Below are positions 1 through 4,779 of a stretch of DNA of 5,417 bases, one piece after another. This stretch comes from an uncultured Clostridia bacterium (lineage in GTDB: Bacteria > Bacillota > Clostridia > Saccharofermentanales > Saccharofermentanaceae): positions 1-5,417 of the forward strand of contig CAMJGB010000134.1 of the NCBI GenBank assembly GCA_946405115.1, read 5' to 3'. Below the pieces are notes generated by a model that searched no databases, was not told the origin of the DNA, and was given only the letters and a program-made list of their open reading frames with translations. Position 1 is the stretch's first letter. Every line of letters starts with the position of its first letter. The translations under genes were made by a program, and so were the position numbers.

Positions 1-171
1 GCTTTCGAGCCCATGAGCGGATGTATCGTGGTGTTGTGTATCAATTTGTTCTTCGGCGCGTTTATAGGCGTAATAGGATCGCTTTACCATATCTTCGGTG
101 TTAGAGGATACGTGATGGAGCATAAGGAAGAGTTTCTCAAGATAGAAGCGATGTATCAGGGGCAGATATAA
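1..171 (+). CDS. 3' end of an unidentified membrane protein gene (partial)
   Basis: An open frame runs from the window edge to TAA at 169-171 and gives 56 residues. Residues about 8-29 (CIVVLCINLFFGAFIGVIGS) are strongly hydrophobic and look like one membrane-spanning segment. They are followed by a charged tail containing VRGYVMEHKEEFLKIEAMYQ, which probably lies on the cytoplasmic face. An ATG at 13 has no Shine-Dalgarno sequence before it, so I read this as the C-terminal end of a longer protein whose start lies outside the window. I do not recognise the family. The gene lies on the same strand as the antitoxin and ends 60 nt before its start. No intrinsic terminator with a T-tract is visible between them, so read-through into the antitoxin gene is possible. 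Confidence 0.6.
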   Translation, partial: AFEPMSGCIVVLCINLFFGAFIGVIGSLYHIFGVRGYVMEHKEEFLKIEAMYQGQI

Positions 172-181
172 AGCATTTTTC

Positions 182-209
182 TTGTGCTTTTCTTTACTTT
201 TGCTATAAC
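182..209 (+). promoter_or_regulatory. extended -10 promoter of the antitoxin gene
   Basis: TGC-TATAAC at 201-209 is an extended -10 element (TGn followed by a hexamer matching TATAAT at five of six positions). A weak -35 candidate, TTGTGC, lies at 182-187 with a 16-nt spacer. Transcription would start near 215-217, giving a very short leader that contains the Shine-Dalgarno sequence AAAGGAG (218-224). The -10 hexamer sits in the spacer between the arms of a perfect inverted repeat, as expected for an autoregulated antitoxin promoter. This is read by eye from consensus matching. Confidence 0.55.
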
Positions 210-220
210 AAGTAAAGAAA
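189..220. repeat. perfect 11-bp inverted repeat around the antitoxin -10 box (probable operator)
   Basis: TTTCTTTACTT at 189-199 is the exact reverse complement of AAGTAAAGAAA at 210-220, separated by 10 nt that contain TATAAC. RelB-type antitoxins bind palindromes over their own promoters, so this is the best candidate operator for the neighbouring gene. In a read-through RNA from the upstream gene the arms could also pair into a stem ending directly before GGAG (221-224). A factor-independent terminator is less likely because no T-run follows the right arm. Confidence 0.6.
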
Positions 221-231
221 GGAGTGATTAT

Positions 232-495
232 ATGGCACAGGTAGTCAACGTAAACTTTAAGCTTGATGCGGACGTTAAAAAGCGTATGGAATCAGCCTGC
301 AATGATATGGGGCTTTCCATGAGTGCTGCTTTCACTATTTTCGCGAAGAAAGTCGGAAGCGAACGACGCATTCCTTTTGAGATAACAGCGGATCCTTTTT
401 ATAGCGAAGATCATCTTACTATGCTCGCCAGACGCATAGCTGATATTGAAGCCGGAAGGAATATTCACGAACACGATTTAGTTGAATCTGATTAA
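232..495 (+). CDS. RelB/DinJ-family type II antitoxin
   Basis: The 87-residue product has the layout of RelB/DinJ antitoxins. Its N-terminal ribbon-helix-helix part (residues about 3-45) opens with VNVNFKLDADVKKRMESAC, continues with the MGLSMSAAFTIFAKKV helix, and leads into RRIPFEI. A C-terminal arm containing FYSEDHLTMLARRIADIEAG and ending in HEHDLVESD would wrap and neutralise a toxin. The ATG at 232 is chosen because AAAGGAG (218-224) precedes it by 7 nt. A GTG at 184 in the same frame would add 16 unconserved residues and would lie upstream of the predicted transcription start. The gene overlaps the following toxin remnant by one base (TAATG). In this family the antitoxin represses its own promoter, and the inverted repeat at 189-220 fits that role. 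With the toxin truncated, the protein is an orphan here. It might act only as a DNA-binding regulator or neutralise a toxin encoded elsewhere (inference). Confidence 0.9.
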   Translation: MAQVVNVNFKLDADVKKRMESACNDMGLSMSAAFTIFAKKVGSERRIPFEITADPFYSEDHLTMLARRIADIEAGRNIHEHDLVESD

Positions 496-572
496 TGAAA
501 TTACTTTGGCATGATGACGCTTGGAAAGATTACCTTTCCTGGCAGACCAAAGATAAAGCAGCATATCTTTAA
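495..572 (+). pseudogene. yoeB: truncated YoeB/Txe-family toxin (N-terminal remnant)
   Basis: The frame starting at the ATG overlapping the antitoxin stop codon encodes only 25 residues before TAA: MKLLWHDDAWKDYLSWQTKD followed by KAAYL. This matches the start of YoeB toxins (M-K-L-x-W-x-x-x-x-W-x-D-Y-x-x-W, then a Lys/Asp-rich helix), which are normally about 84 residues long. YoeB is a ribosome-dependent mRNA endonuclease. Its catalytic residues (Glu, Arg and the C-terminal His in the known family) all lie in the missing part. I looked in the three forward frames between 573 and 655 and saw no continuation of the family, so the loss looks like a deletion rather than a simple frameshift. The position directly after a RelB/DinJ antitoxin with a one-base overlap supports a former toxin-antitoxin operon. 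The stump is too short to be an active nuclease. Confidence 0.8.
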
Positions 573-582
573 CATATCTTTA
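562..582 (+). repeat. 10-bp direct repeat at the end of the toxin remnant
   Basis: CATATCTTTA occurs at 562-571 and again at 573-582, one base apart. The first copy contributes the last toxin-frame codons and the start of the premature stop codon. This may be the scar of the event that removed the rest of the toxin gene, or a chance AT-rich repeat. Confidence 0.5.
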
Positions 583-592
583 CGTTATCTTG

Positions 593-621
593 TTTGCATA
601 TTAAACTCAAAAACCTATAAT
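593..621 (+). promoter_or_regulatory. sigma-70/SigA-type promoter of the CPBP protease gene
   Basis: TATAAT at 616-621 is a perfect -10 hexamer. TTTGCA at 593-598 is a four-of-six -35 candidate with an ideal 17-nt spacer. The surrounding DNA is AT-rich. Transcription should start near 627-631, giving a leader of about 25 nt. The -10 box overlaps the left arm of the long inverted repeat at 617-653. Confidence 0.65.
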
Positions 622-653
622 GACCTTCGTAAACGATTTACGGAGGTTATTAT
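617..653 (+). promoter_or_regulatory. 17-bp stem-loop covering the Shine-Dalgarno sequence of the CPBP gene
   Basis: The arm at 617-633 (ATAATGACCTTCGTAAA) pairs with the arm at 637-653 (TTTACGGAGGTTATTAT) around a CGA loop. Fifteen pairs are Watson-Crick. The other two (622-648 and 627-643) are G-T in DNA and G-U wobbles in RNA. The right arm contains GGAGG (642-646), the ribosome site of the gene starting at 655. The left arm begins inside the -10 box. RNA started at the local promoter would lack most of the left arm, while RNA from the antitoxin promoter would contain all of it. It may therefore block translation from read-through RNA, act as a DNA operator, or both (inference). Confidence 0.6.
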
Positions 654-654
654 T

Positions 655-1554
655 ATGTCTGTCCCCACAACTAATGTTCCTGCGAAGAAGAAAGTTAACA
701 TAGCTGACGTTATGATCGCTATCCTTCCTCTCTTCCTTATGTTCACCCTCAATACCATTTGCACACTTCCCGGATTTGCAGTTGGTTTCTACGAGATGTC
801 AAAAAGCGGAAACACGGAAACAATCACCAACATCGCTGAAGTAGCTAACGGTCCTATGGCTCAGACTGCGATATCAATCGGTCTCATTACTTATTCAGTA
901 TTGGCAATCGTTATCTGCTACATCTGGTATAAGAAAGCTTTCCTCAAGAAGCAGATTAAGATTGAGAACAAAGAAGTTTTCAATGTTAAGACAGTTGTGC
1001 TTACTATCCTCGGAACAATCGGAGTATGGAGCATCATTAATCTCGCACTCATTCTTGTTAACTATCTTGCTCCCGATCTTATGGAGAGTTTCAACAATTT
1101 GATGAAGGTGTCGGGAATCGGAACAAACCCCATCACCACTTTCTTCTATGTAAGCTTACTCGGACCTATTGCGGAAGAGTTACTTTTCAGAGGTCTCACA
1201 CAGGGATACCTTCGTAAGGCAGGACTTCCTGTAGCAGCAGTTCTTATCGGTCAGGCAATCATGTTCGGTATCGCACATATGAATCCTGTTCAGTCAACAT
1301 ATGCTGCATTCATCGGTGTCTTCATCGGACTTATCAGATATAAGTACGGCAACATCAGAATCTGCTGTCTTGCTCATATCGTAAATAACACAATTTCTTC
1401 TTACGGCTCGTTACTTGCAGAGCGCATCGGAATGTCAGACACTGTTACTTATGTATTTTTCGGCATCATGTCTGTAGTCGCTGTAGTTGTAATTGTTCTT
1501 CTCATCAAGGAGCCTTCTAAGGATAAGGAAATTGATTTGAAAGTTGCAGCTTAA
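655..1554 (+). CDS. CPBP-family (CAAX/Abi) intramembrane metalloprotease
   Basis: The 299-residue membrane protein has all three motifs of the CPBP (CAAX protease and bacteriocin-processing) family: EELLFR at 174-179 (EExxxR), FGIAH at 204-208 (FxxxH), and HIVNN at 241-245 (HxxxN). The Glu and His residues of these motifs form the presumed active site within the membrane. Several hydrophobic stretches are visible, at about 17-45, 70-91, 112-137, 160-172, 192-207, 217-228 and 264-284, with a short charged C-terminal tail. The start at 655 follows GGAGG (642-646) by 8 nt. The open frame runs back to 511, but that part overlaps the toxin remnant in another frame and lies before the promoter. Bacterial members include self-immunity proteins next to bacteriocin genes and many of unknown role. 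No bacteriocin-like precursor is visible here, so the substrate is unknown. The gene has its own promoter and terminator and is probably monocistronic. Confidence 0.9.
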   Translation: MSVPTTNVPAKKKVNIADVMIAILPLFLMFTLNTICTLPGFAVGFYEMSKSGNTETITNIAEVANGPMAQTAISIGLITYSVLAIVICYIWYKKAFLKKQIKIENKEVFNVKTVVLTILGTIGVWSIINLALILVNYLAPDLMESFNNLMKVSGIGTNPITTFFYVSLLGPIAEELLFRGLTQGYLRKAGLPVAAVLIGQAIMFGIAHMNPVQSTYAAFIGVFIGLIRYKYGNIRICCLAHIVNNTISSYGSLLAERIGMSDTVTYVFFGIMSVVAVVVIVLLIKEPSKDKEIDLKVAA

Positions 1555-1579
1555 GATTTGTTAATTAAAGCATTTGAAC

Positions 1580-1604
1580 ACCGCGGTCTGTGGCCGCGGT
1601 TTTT
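1580..1604 (+). terminator. intrinsic terminator after the CPBP gene
   Basis: ACCGCGGTC at 1580-1588 pairs with GGCCGCGGT at 1592-1600 around a TGT loop (nine pairs, one of them a wobble), followed by a T-run at 1600-1604. It begins 26 nt after the CPBP stop codon. It also lies just beyond the stop of the convergent - strand metallopeptidase gene (1608). On that strand only scattered T bases follow the stem, so termination of the - strand transcript here would be weaker but is possible. Confidence 0.85.
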
Positions 1605-1607
1605 GTA

Positions 1608-2531
1608 TTAATACGGTTCTATAAGTCCCCACTCATCGACGATGTCGCTTTGATCTATGAGACCCACATAGTATGCAGTAACTTCAGATACTTCATTGGG
1701 GATTCTGTCGTAAACGTAGTTGCCTGTGACGGGATCTGAACAGGTGTACATGATCTCGTTCGACAGATCCGTCTCGACATAATGTAAGAAGCCGTCCGTT
1801 ATGCCATAGCCATAGTCGTAACCTGTATCGTAGAGGTCAGGCGCACCGAATGTATGAAGCATCTCGTGAGCATATGCGGCCGGCGGATTAAGAAGACCGA
1901 AATCGTAGTTATAAAGGAAGATTACTTCCGAATCTGTGAGTTCTTCGGGATACCACATTATGGTGCATGAGATGGCGTCCATGAAAGGCGAATCATCCGT
2001 GTTAAGGAACATCATGTAAAGCACGTTATCAGCTTTGTATTTATCACGTAGCTGATCTTCATCTATGTTGCGTTCTATGAAACGCAAAGTCTCATCCTCG
2101 AAGCCTACGCTGTCCTCTCTTGCCAATGAAGTTACTATCTCATCAAGCGTAACTTCGTACATAAGATCCGGGTTCGCGAGGAAGTCACTAGTAAACCATA
2201 CTTTGGTACCGTAAGACTCTGCTACATCCTGAAGATAGTCAGTAGCCATTTTGATCGAATCACGGATGTTAAGAATCGCTGCCTTATCTTCGTTATCGTA
2301 GTCCCACTGATAGTTGTCGTCGTTCCCGAAGATGCTGACCACTATCGTTCTTCCCTGAAGCTGTCCGACAGAACCCTGCCCGTAAACAACTGAACCTGCA
2401 TGACTGTGGTAGTCATTGTAAGTTTCCCTTGCGGGAGTACGTTCGCTTTTCGAGCAGGAAGCAAAGGCAAATGCCTGAAGTGCCGTAAGAGTGCAAAGTA
2501 ATGCTGTTAATGCTTTCTTAGTAAGTGTCAT
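1608..2531 (-). CDS. putative zinc metallopeptidase lipoprotein (HExxHxxGxxD motif)
   Basis: The 307-residue product starts with a lipoprotein-type signal: basic TKK, a hydrophobic run at about 7-24, then FASC with the anchoring Cys at 26 (Phe at -3 is less usual). Residues 222-232 read HEMLHTFGAPD, a match to HExxHxxGxxD. In known metallopeptidases of this type the two His bind zinc, the Glu is catalytic, and Asp can be the third ligand (as in snapalysin-like enzymes). M6-like peptidases are an alternative assignment. EIMY at 259-262 could supply the Met-turn of a metzincin fold. The segment at about 61-215 has no family I recognise. It would act outside the cell, tethered to the membrane; the substrate is unknown. 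The gene is last in the - strand block. Its ATG lies 4 nt after the preceding stop and has no recognisable Shine-Dalgarno sequence, so translation probably depends on coupling to the upstream gene. Confidence 0.75.
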   Translation of the reverse strand: MTLTKKALTALLCTLTALQAFAFASCSKSERTPARETYNDYHSHAGSVVYGQGSVGQLQGRTIVVSIFGNDDNYQWDYDNEDKAAILNIRDSIKMATDYLQDVAESYGTKVWFTSDFLANPDLMYEVTLDEIVTSLAREDSVGFEDETLRFIERNIDEDQLRDKYKADNVLYMMFLNTDDSPFMDAISCTIMWYPEELTDSEVIFLYNYDFGLLNPPAAYAHEMLHTFGAPDLYDTGYDYGYGITDGFLHYVETDLSNEIMYTCSDPVTGNYVYDRIPNEVSEVTAYYVGLIDQSDIVDEWGLIEPY

Positions 2532-2535
2532 ATAA

Positions 2536-3456
2536 TTAGTCAGGTATCAAGTATTCAAAATCAGAATAGGTCAGGTAGTTGCCCTGTGCGAATACACTTC
2601 CGGGGATCGTATTCCAGTCGCGTCCGAAAATATCTATAACACTGTAATCATCATAATAGTAGCGGCCCGAATAAGGGAAGATAGGAGCGACAATACGGCT
2701 TACCATATCTGCCTGCGCCTCATAGAAATCGTCTGTGGAACAATCTGTCCCGCTGTGCTGTGCTGATACAGGTACACAGTCAGAAGACATATCCGGCATC
2801 TGCTCTTCGCACTCCCAGGAACCTAACGAATGATACAGCGTAGTTTCAAACAGATCTATATGATAATGATACTCTCCGCCGCTTCCATAGAAATTTGAGA
2901 TCATGATAGTACCGTCATCAAGAAGAACGATATCATTAGAGGCTCCCCAGCTGCCGGTATCCGTCTCACCCAGAGTCTCGAGTCTTAAGCAAGGCTCACC
3001 TGCGCCCTGATCGTAACTGAAAACGGAGAAAGTTACATAGCCCGGATCGGTTACATATTTAATTGTAAGTTCAGGCACCCCGTCTCCATCAAGATCGATG
3101 ATATTGATTGAGGGGCAGGTCCAGGAATGGAAAGCTTCAAACTCACGAATTCCCTGCTCATACGCCATTAACACATGTACATAGGCATCAGCTATAGCGG
3201 GATTAAGGTCTTCCGGCCTCCATGTTGCACCCAGACTTGATGACGGCGCTGCACTCGTCTCAGACGGTTCCGTCTCCTCTGTCTCTTCCGTCTCCTCTGT
3301 CTCCCTCACAGTTCTTGTAAAGCCGGAATGATTATCGTCATCGTCATCACGCTCACGGCGGTTTCTTCCGGTCTTACTGTCAGAAACACAAGCAGACATC
3401 AATACCGATGCTGCCAATGTAGCGGCAACTACACTCATAATCTTTTTTCTCTTCAT
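2536..3456 (-). CDS. lipoprotein with Asp-rich linker and FG-GAP-like acidic loop, paralog of the upstream gene
   Basis: The 306-residue product has a lipoprotein signal (MKRKK, hydrophobic run, MSAC with Cys23). Then come a basic-to-acidic stretch with five Asp at 37-41, SGFTR at 44-48, and a TEE-repeat linker at 52-63 running into a Thr/Ser/Pro-rich tract. The C-terminal domain holds DLDGDGVPEL at 121-130, a D-x-D-G-D-G loop like those of calcium-binding FG-GAP/VCBS repeats, and DDGTIMIS at 180-187. The same elements occur in the same order in the gene upstream at 3475-4380, so the two are divergent tandem duplicates. The ATG at 3456 is chosen because GGGGGT precedes it at 8 nt and it opens a normal signal peptide; a TTG at 3471 is less likely. 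The exported domain has four Cys after the anchor region that are absent from the paralog (residues 114, 156, 215 and 227), plus Cys239. I do not recognise a named family and the function is unknown. Confidence 0.8.
   Translation of the reverse strand: MKRKKIMSVVAATLAASVLMSACVSDSKTGRNRRERDDDDDNHSGFTRTVRETEETEETEETEPSETSAAPSSSLGATWRPEDLNPAIADAYVHVLMAYEQGIREFEAFHSWTCPSINIIDLDGDGVPELTIKYVTDPGYVTFSVFSYDQGAGEPCLRLETLGETDTGSWGASNDIVLLDDGTIMISNFYGSGGEYHYHIDLFETTLYHSLGSWECEEQMPDMSSDCVPVSAQHSGTDCSTDDFYEAQADMVSRIVAPIFPYSGRYYYDDYSVIDIFGRDWNTIPGSVFAQGNYLTYSDFEYLIPD
3268..3303 (-). repeat. exact 18-bp tandem duplication in the lipoprotein linker
   Basis: TTCCGTCTCCTCTGTCTC (+ strand) occurs at 3268-3285 and again without a gap at 3286-3303. 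On the coding strand it encodes the Glu-Glu-Thr repeats of the linker between the lipid anchor and the folded domain. The unit is a multiple of three, so copy-number change would alter linker length by six residues and would not shift the frame. Confidence 0.85.
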
Positions 3457-3474
3457 ATCCCTTACCCCCAATTA

Positions 3475-4380
3475 TTATGAAAGCTGTGCAACAGCCTCAT
3501 CGTAGTAAACATGATTGCTCGGAAGACTCATTACAGTATTGGCCCAATCACTGCCTTCGTACCATTCAGAATCGTAATACTGATTCCATACAACTGCATA
3601 GGTCATCTGGCTAATGTACTGAGCTATGTAAGCATCACTCTGCTCTTCCGTAATCTGCTCTCCGTCGTATGTGTACTCGTACTGATAGTTATAATCGTCG
3701 TCGGGCCATGACTCGATCTCAAGCTCGCTTACCTGAACGAGTGAATTGCCCTGCACTTCAAACACATCGTAGAAGTATGACCAATCCTCATCACCGCCGT
3801 TGCTCTCGATCATGATGGTGCCGTTATCAAGAATGATGATATCCGTGTAGAAACCGCCTGCAGCATTCATGACGGCACTCTGGATAGTGTGCATCTCAAT
3901 TGCTGCTCCAGCCACAGGATCGTATGTAAAGATCTTGATGTTGGCGGACATATAATAATTACTTTCGCCTGTGTCCCAGCCGTTCTCCTGATCGGCGCAA
4001 TACTCGATGATCAGCTCATCGTATCCGTCGCCGGTAATATCTGCGAAAGAAACCGAAGGCATTGAACCATACTCAACATCTTCAATGATTCGAAGATCCG
4101 TCTCATACTGTTCCAGGATAGCAAGATAAGCCGCGTTCATCGCACTGATATCGACTGCAGGAGCGGCCGTAGTCTCGGGCACGTGTGTCACGATTGCTGT
4201 CTCACGAGTCTCAATAGGGACCGCTGTAGGAGCTTCAGTCTCAACTACGCGGGTAAATCCCGAATTACCATCATCGTCATCACGATCGTGATTGCGTTCA
4301 TTGCGGTCACTCTTATCCGAAGTACATGCACTCATAAGAAGAGCACATGCAAGTGTCACTGCCAACAATCTTCTCTTCAT
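3475..4380 (-). CDS. lipoprotein with Asp-rich linker and acidic GDG loop (first of a paralogous pair)
   Basis: The 301-residue product has a clear lipoprotein signal: MKRR, a hydrophobic run, and LLMSAC with Cys19. A charged segment with Asp at 34-37 and SGFTR at 40-44 follows, then a Thr/Pro-rich linker (about 45-75) that spaces the domain from the membrane. The folded part contains DITGDGYDEL at 114-123, a variant of the D-x-D-G-D-G loop with Thr at the third position, and ILDNGTIMIES at 173-183. Its C-terminal part is very rich in Tyr, Asp and Glu (about 206-240). Its counterpart at 2536-3456 shares the lipobox, the Asp run, SGFTR, the loop and the [DN]-G-T-I-M-I motif. The start follows GGAGG (4386-4390) at 5 nt and lies 15 nt after the DUF1934 stop, so it is probably cotranscribed with it. 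Unlike the paralog it has only two Cys after the signal-peptide hydrophobic run (the anchor and Cys128). No named family is recognised. Confidence 0.82.
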   Translation of the reverse strand: MKRRLLAVTLACALLMSACTSDKSDRNERNHDRDDDDGNSGFTRVVETEAPTAVPIETRETAIVTHVPETTAAPAVDISAMNAAYLAILEQYETDLRIIEDVEYGSMPSVSFADITGDGYDELIIEYCADQENGWDTGESNYYMSANIKIFTYDPVAGAAIEMHTIQSAVMNAAGGFYTDIIILDNGTIMIESNGGDEDWSYFYDVFEVQGNSLVQVSELEIESWPDDDYNYQYEYTYDGEQITEEQSDAYIAQYISQMTYAVVWNQYYDSEWYEGSDWANTVMSLPSNHVYYDEAVAQLS

Positions 4381-4395
4381 AGTAACCTCCCTAAA

Positions 4396-4779
4396 TCACA
4401 GAAGCTTTACTGCAAATACATTCTTAATGTTATCCGCGCCCATCTCGTAGCTTATCTCGAACTTGGGTGCTATCAGCGAAGGTAAATTAATATACTCTGT
4501 CTTGATGTCTGTTGTGATGTCACCATAAGGCGTGTGGATGACGCCCATCGTCTTCTTGGAAGTATCGAAAGTAAGCTCTGACTTGTACTCGCCCGTGCGC
4601 TTTACGGTAGCGATACCCGTCTCCTTATCAAGCTTAATCTCGTAGAAAGAATGCTCCTTATCACCCTCGTGGATCTGCTTCCACTTTATAAGAAGGCTCG
4701 CAGGAGTGTCGTCGTAAATACCCTGCGTTACGAGAGGCTTGTCGTAAGCTCCCGTTGTGATCTCAAGATTACGAATCAT
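4396..4779 (-). CDS. DUF1934 (YwiB-like) beta-barrel protein
   Basis: The 127-residue product has no signal peptide or membrane segment and should be cytoplasmic. It fits the DUF1934 family, which includes B. subtilis YwiB and has a small calycin-like beta-barrel fold with unknown function. Visible landmarks are SLLIKWKQ (about 28-35), ATVKRTGEYKSELTFD (about 57-72), the family-typical HTPYGDITTDIKTEYI (about 82-97), and FEISYEMG (about 107-114) before a final NVFAVKLL strand. Length is close to the family norm of roughly 130-150. Its ATG lies inside the last codons of murI, giving an 11-nt overlap, with only a weak AGGT site about 8 nt upstream, so translational coupling to murI is likely. 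The assignment is from memory of the family pattern. Confidence 0.75.
   Translation of the reverse strand: MIRNLEITTGAYDKPLVTQGIYDDTPASLLIKWKQIHEGDKEHSFYEIKLDKETGIATVKRTGEYKSELTFDTSKKTMGVIHTPYGDITTDIKTEYINLPSLIAPKFEISYEMGADNIKNVFAVKLL

Noticed and set aside
189..220. Intrinsic terminator of the upstream membrane protein gene
   Set aside because: The stem is AT-rich and followed by AAGG-type sequence on the + strand instead of a T-run; the position around the -10 box fits an operator better.
184..231. GTG start giving a 103-residue antitoxin
   Set aside because: It would begin inside the promoter and inverted repeat, lacks a ribosome site, and adds residues not typical of RelB/DinJ proteins.
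292..474. 60-residue - strand open frame within the antitoxin gene
   Set aside because: It is fully antisense to a confidently assigned antitoxin and lacks a start signal.
511..654. N-terminal extension of the CPBP protein by 48 residues
   Set aside because: It lies before the TATAAT promoter, overlaps the YoeB remnant in another frame, and the ATG at 655 has an ideal GGAGG site; the extra residues do not resemble the family.
2161..2171. Possible second HExxH or other catalytic motif in the N-terminal part of the metallopeptidase
   Set aside because: Reading the translation showed only the motif at residues 222-232; the histidines near residues 42-44 do not form a zinc motif.
3268..3303. 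Phase-variable on/off switch
   Set aside because: The 18-bp unit preserves the reading frame, so copy-number change cannot switch the gene off.
3511..3711. 66-residue + strand open frame
   Set aside because: It is antisense to the lipoprotein gene at 3475-4380, which has clear family-like features and a ribosome site; no independent support for coding.
4183..4485. 100-residue + strand open frame
   Set aside because: It crosses the signal peptide region of one - strand gene and the end of another, and has no ribosome site; it is a shadow of those genes.
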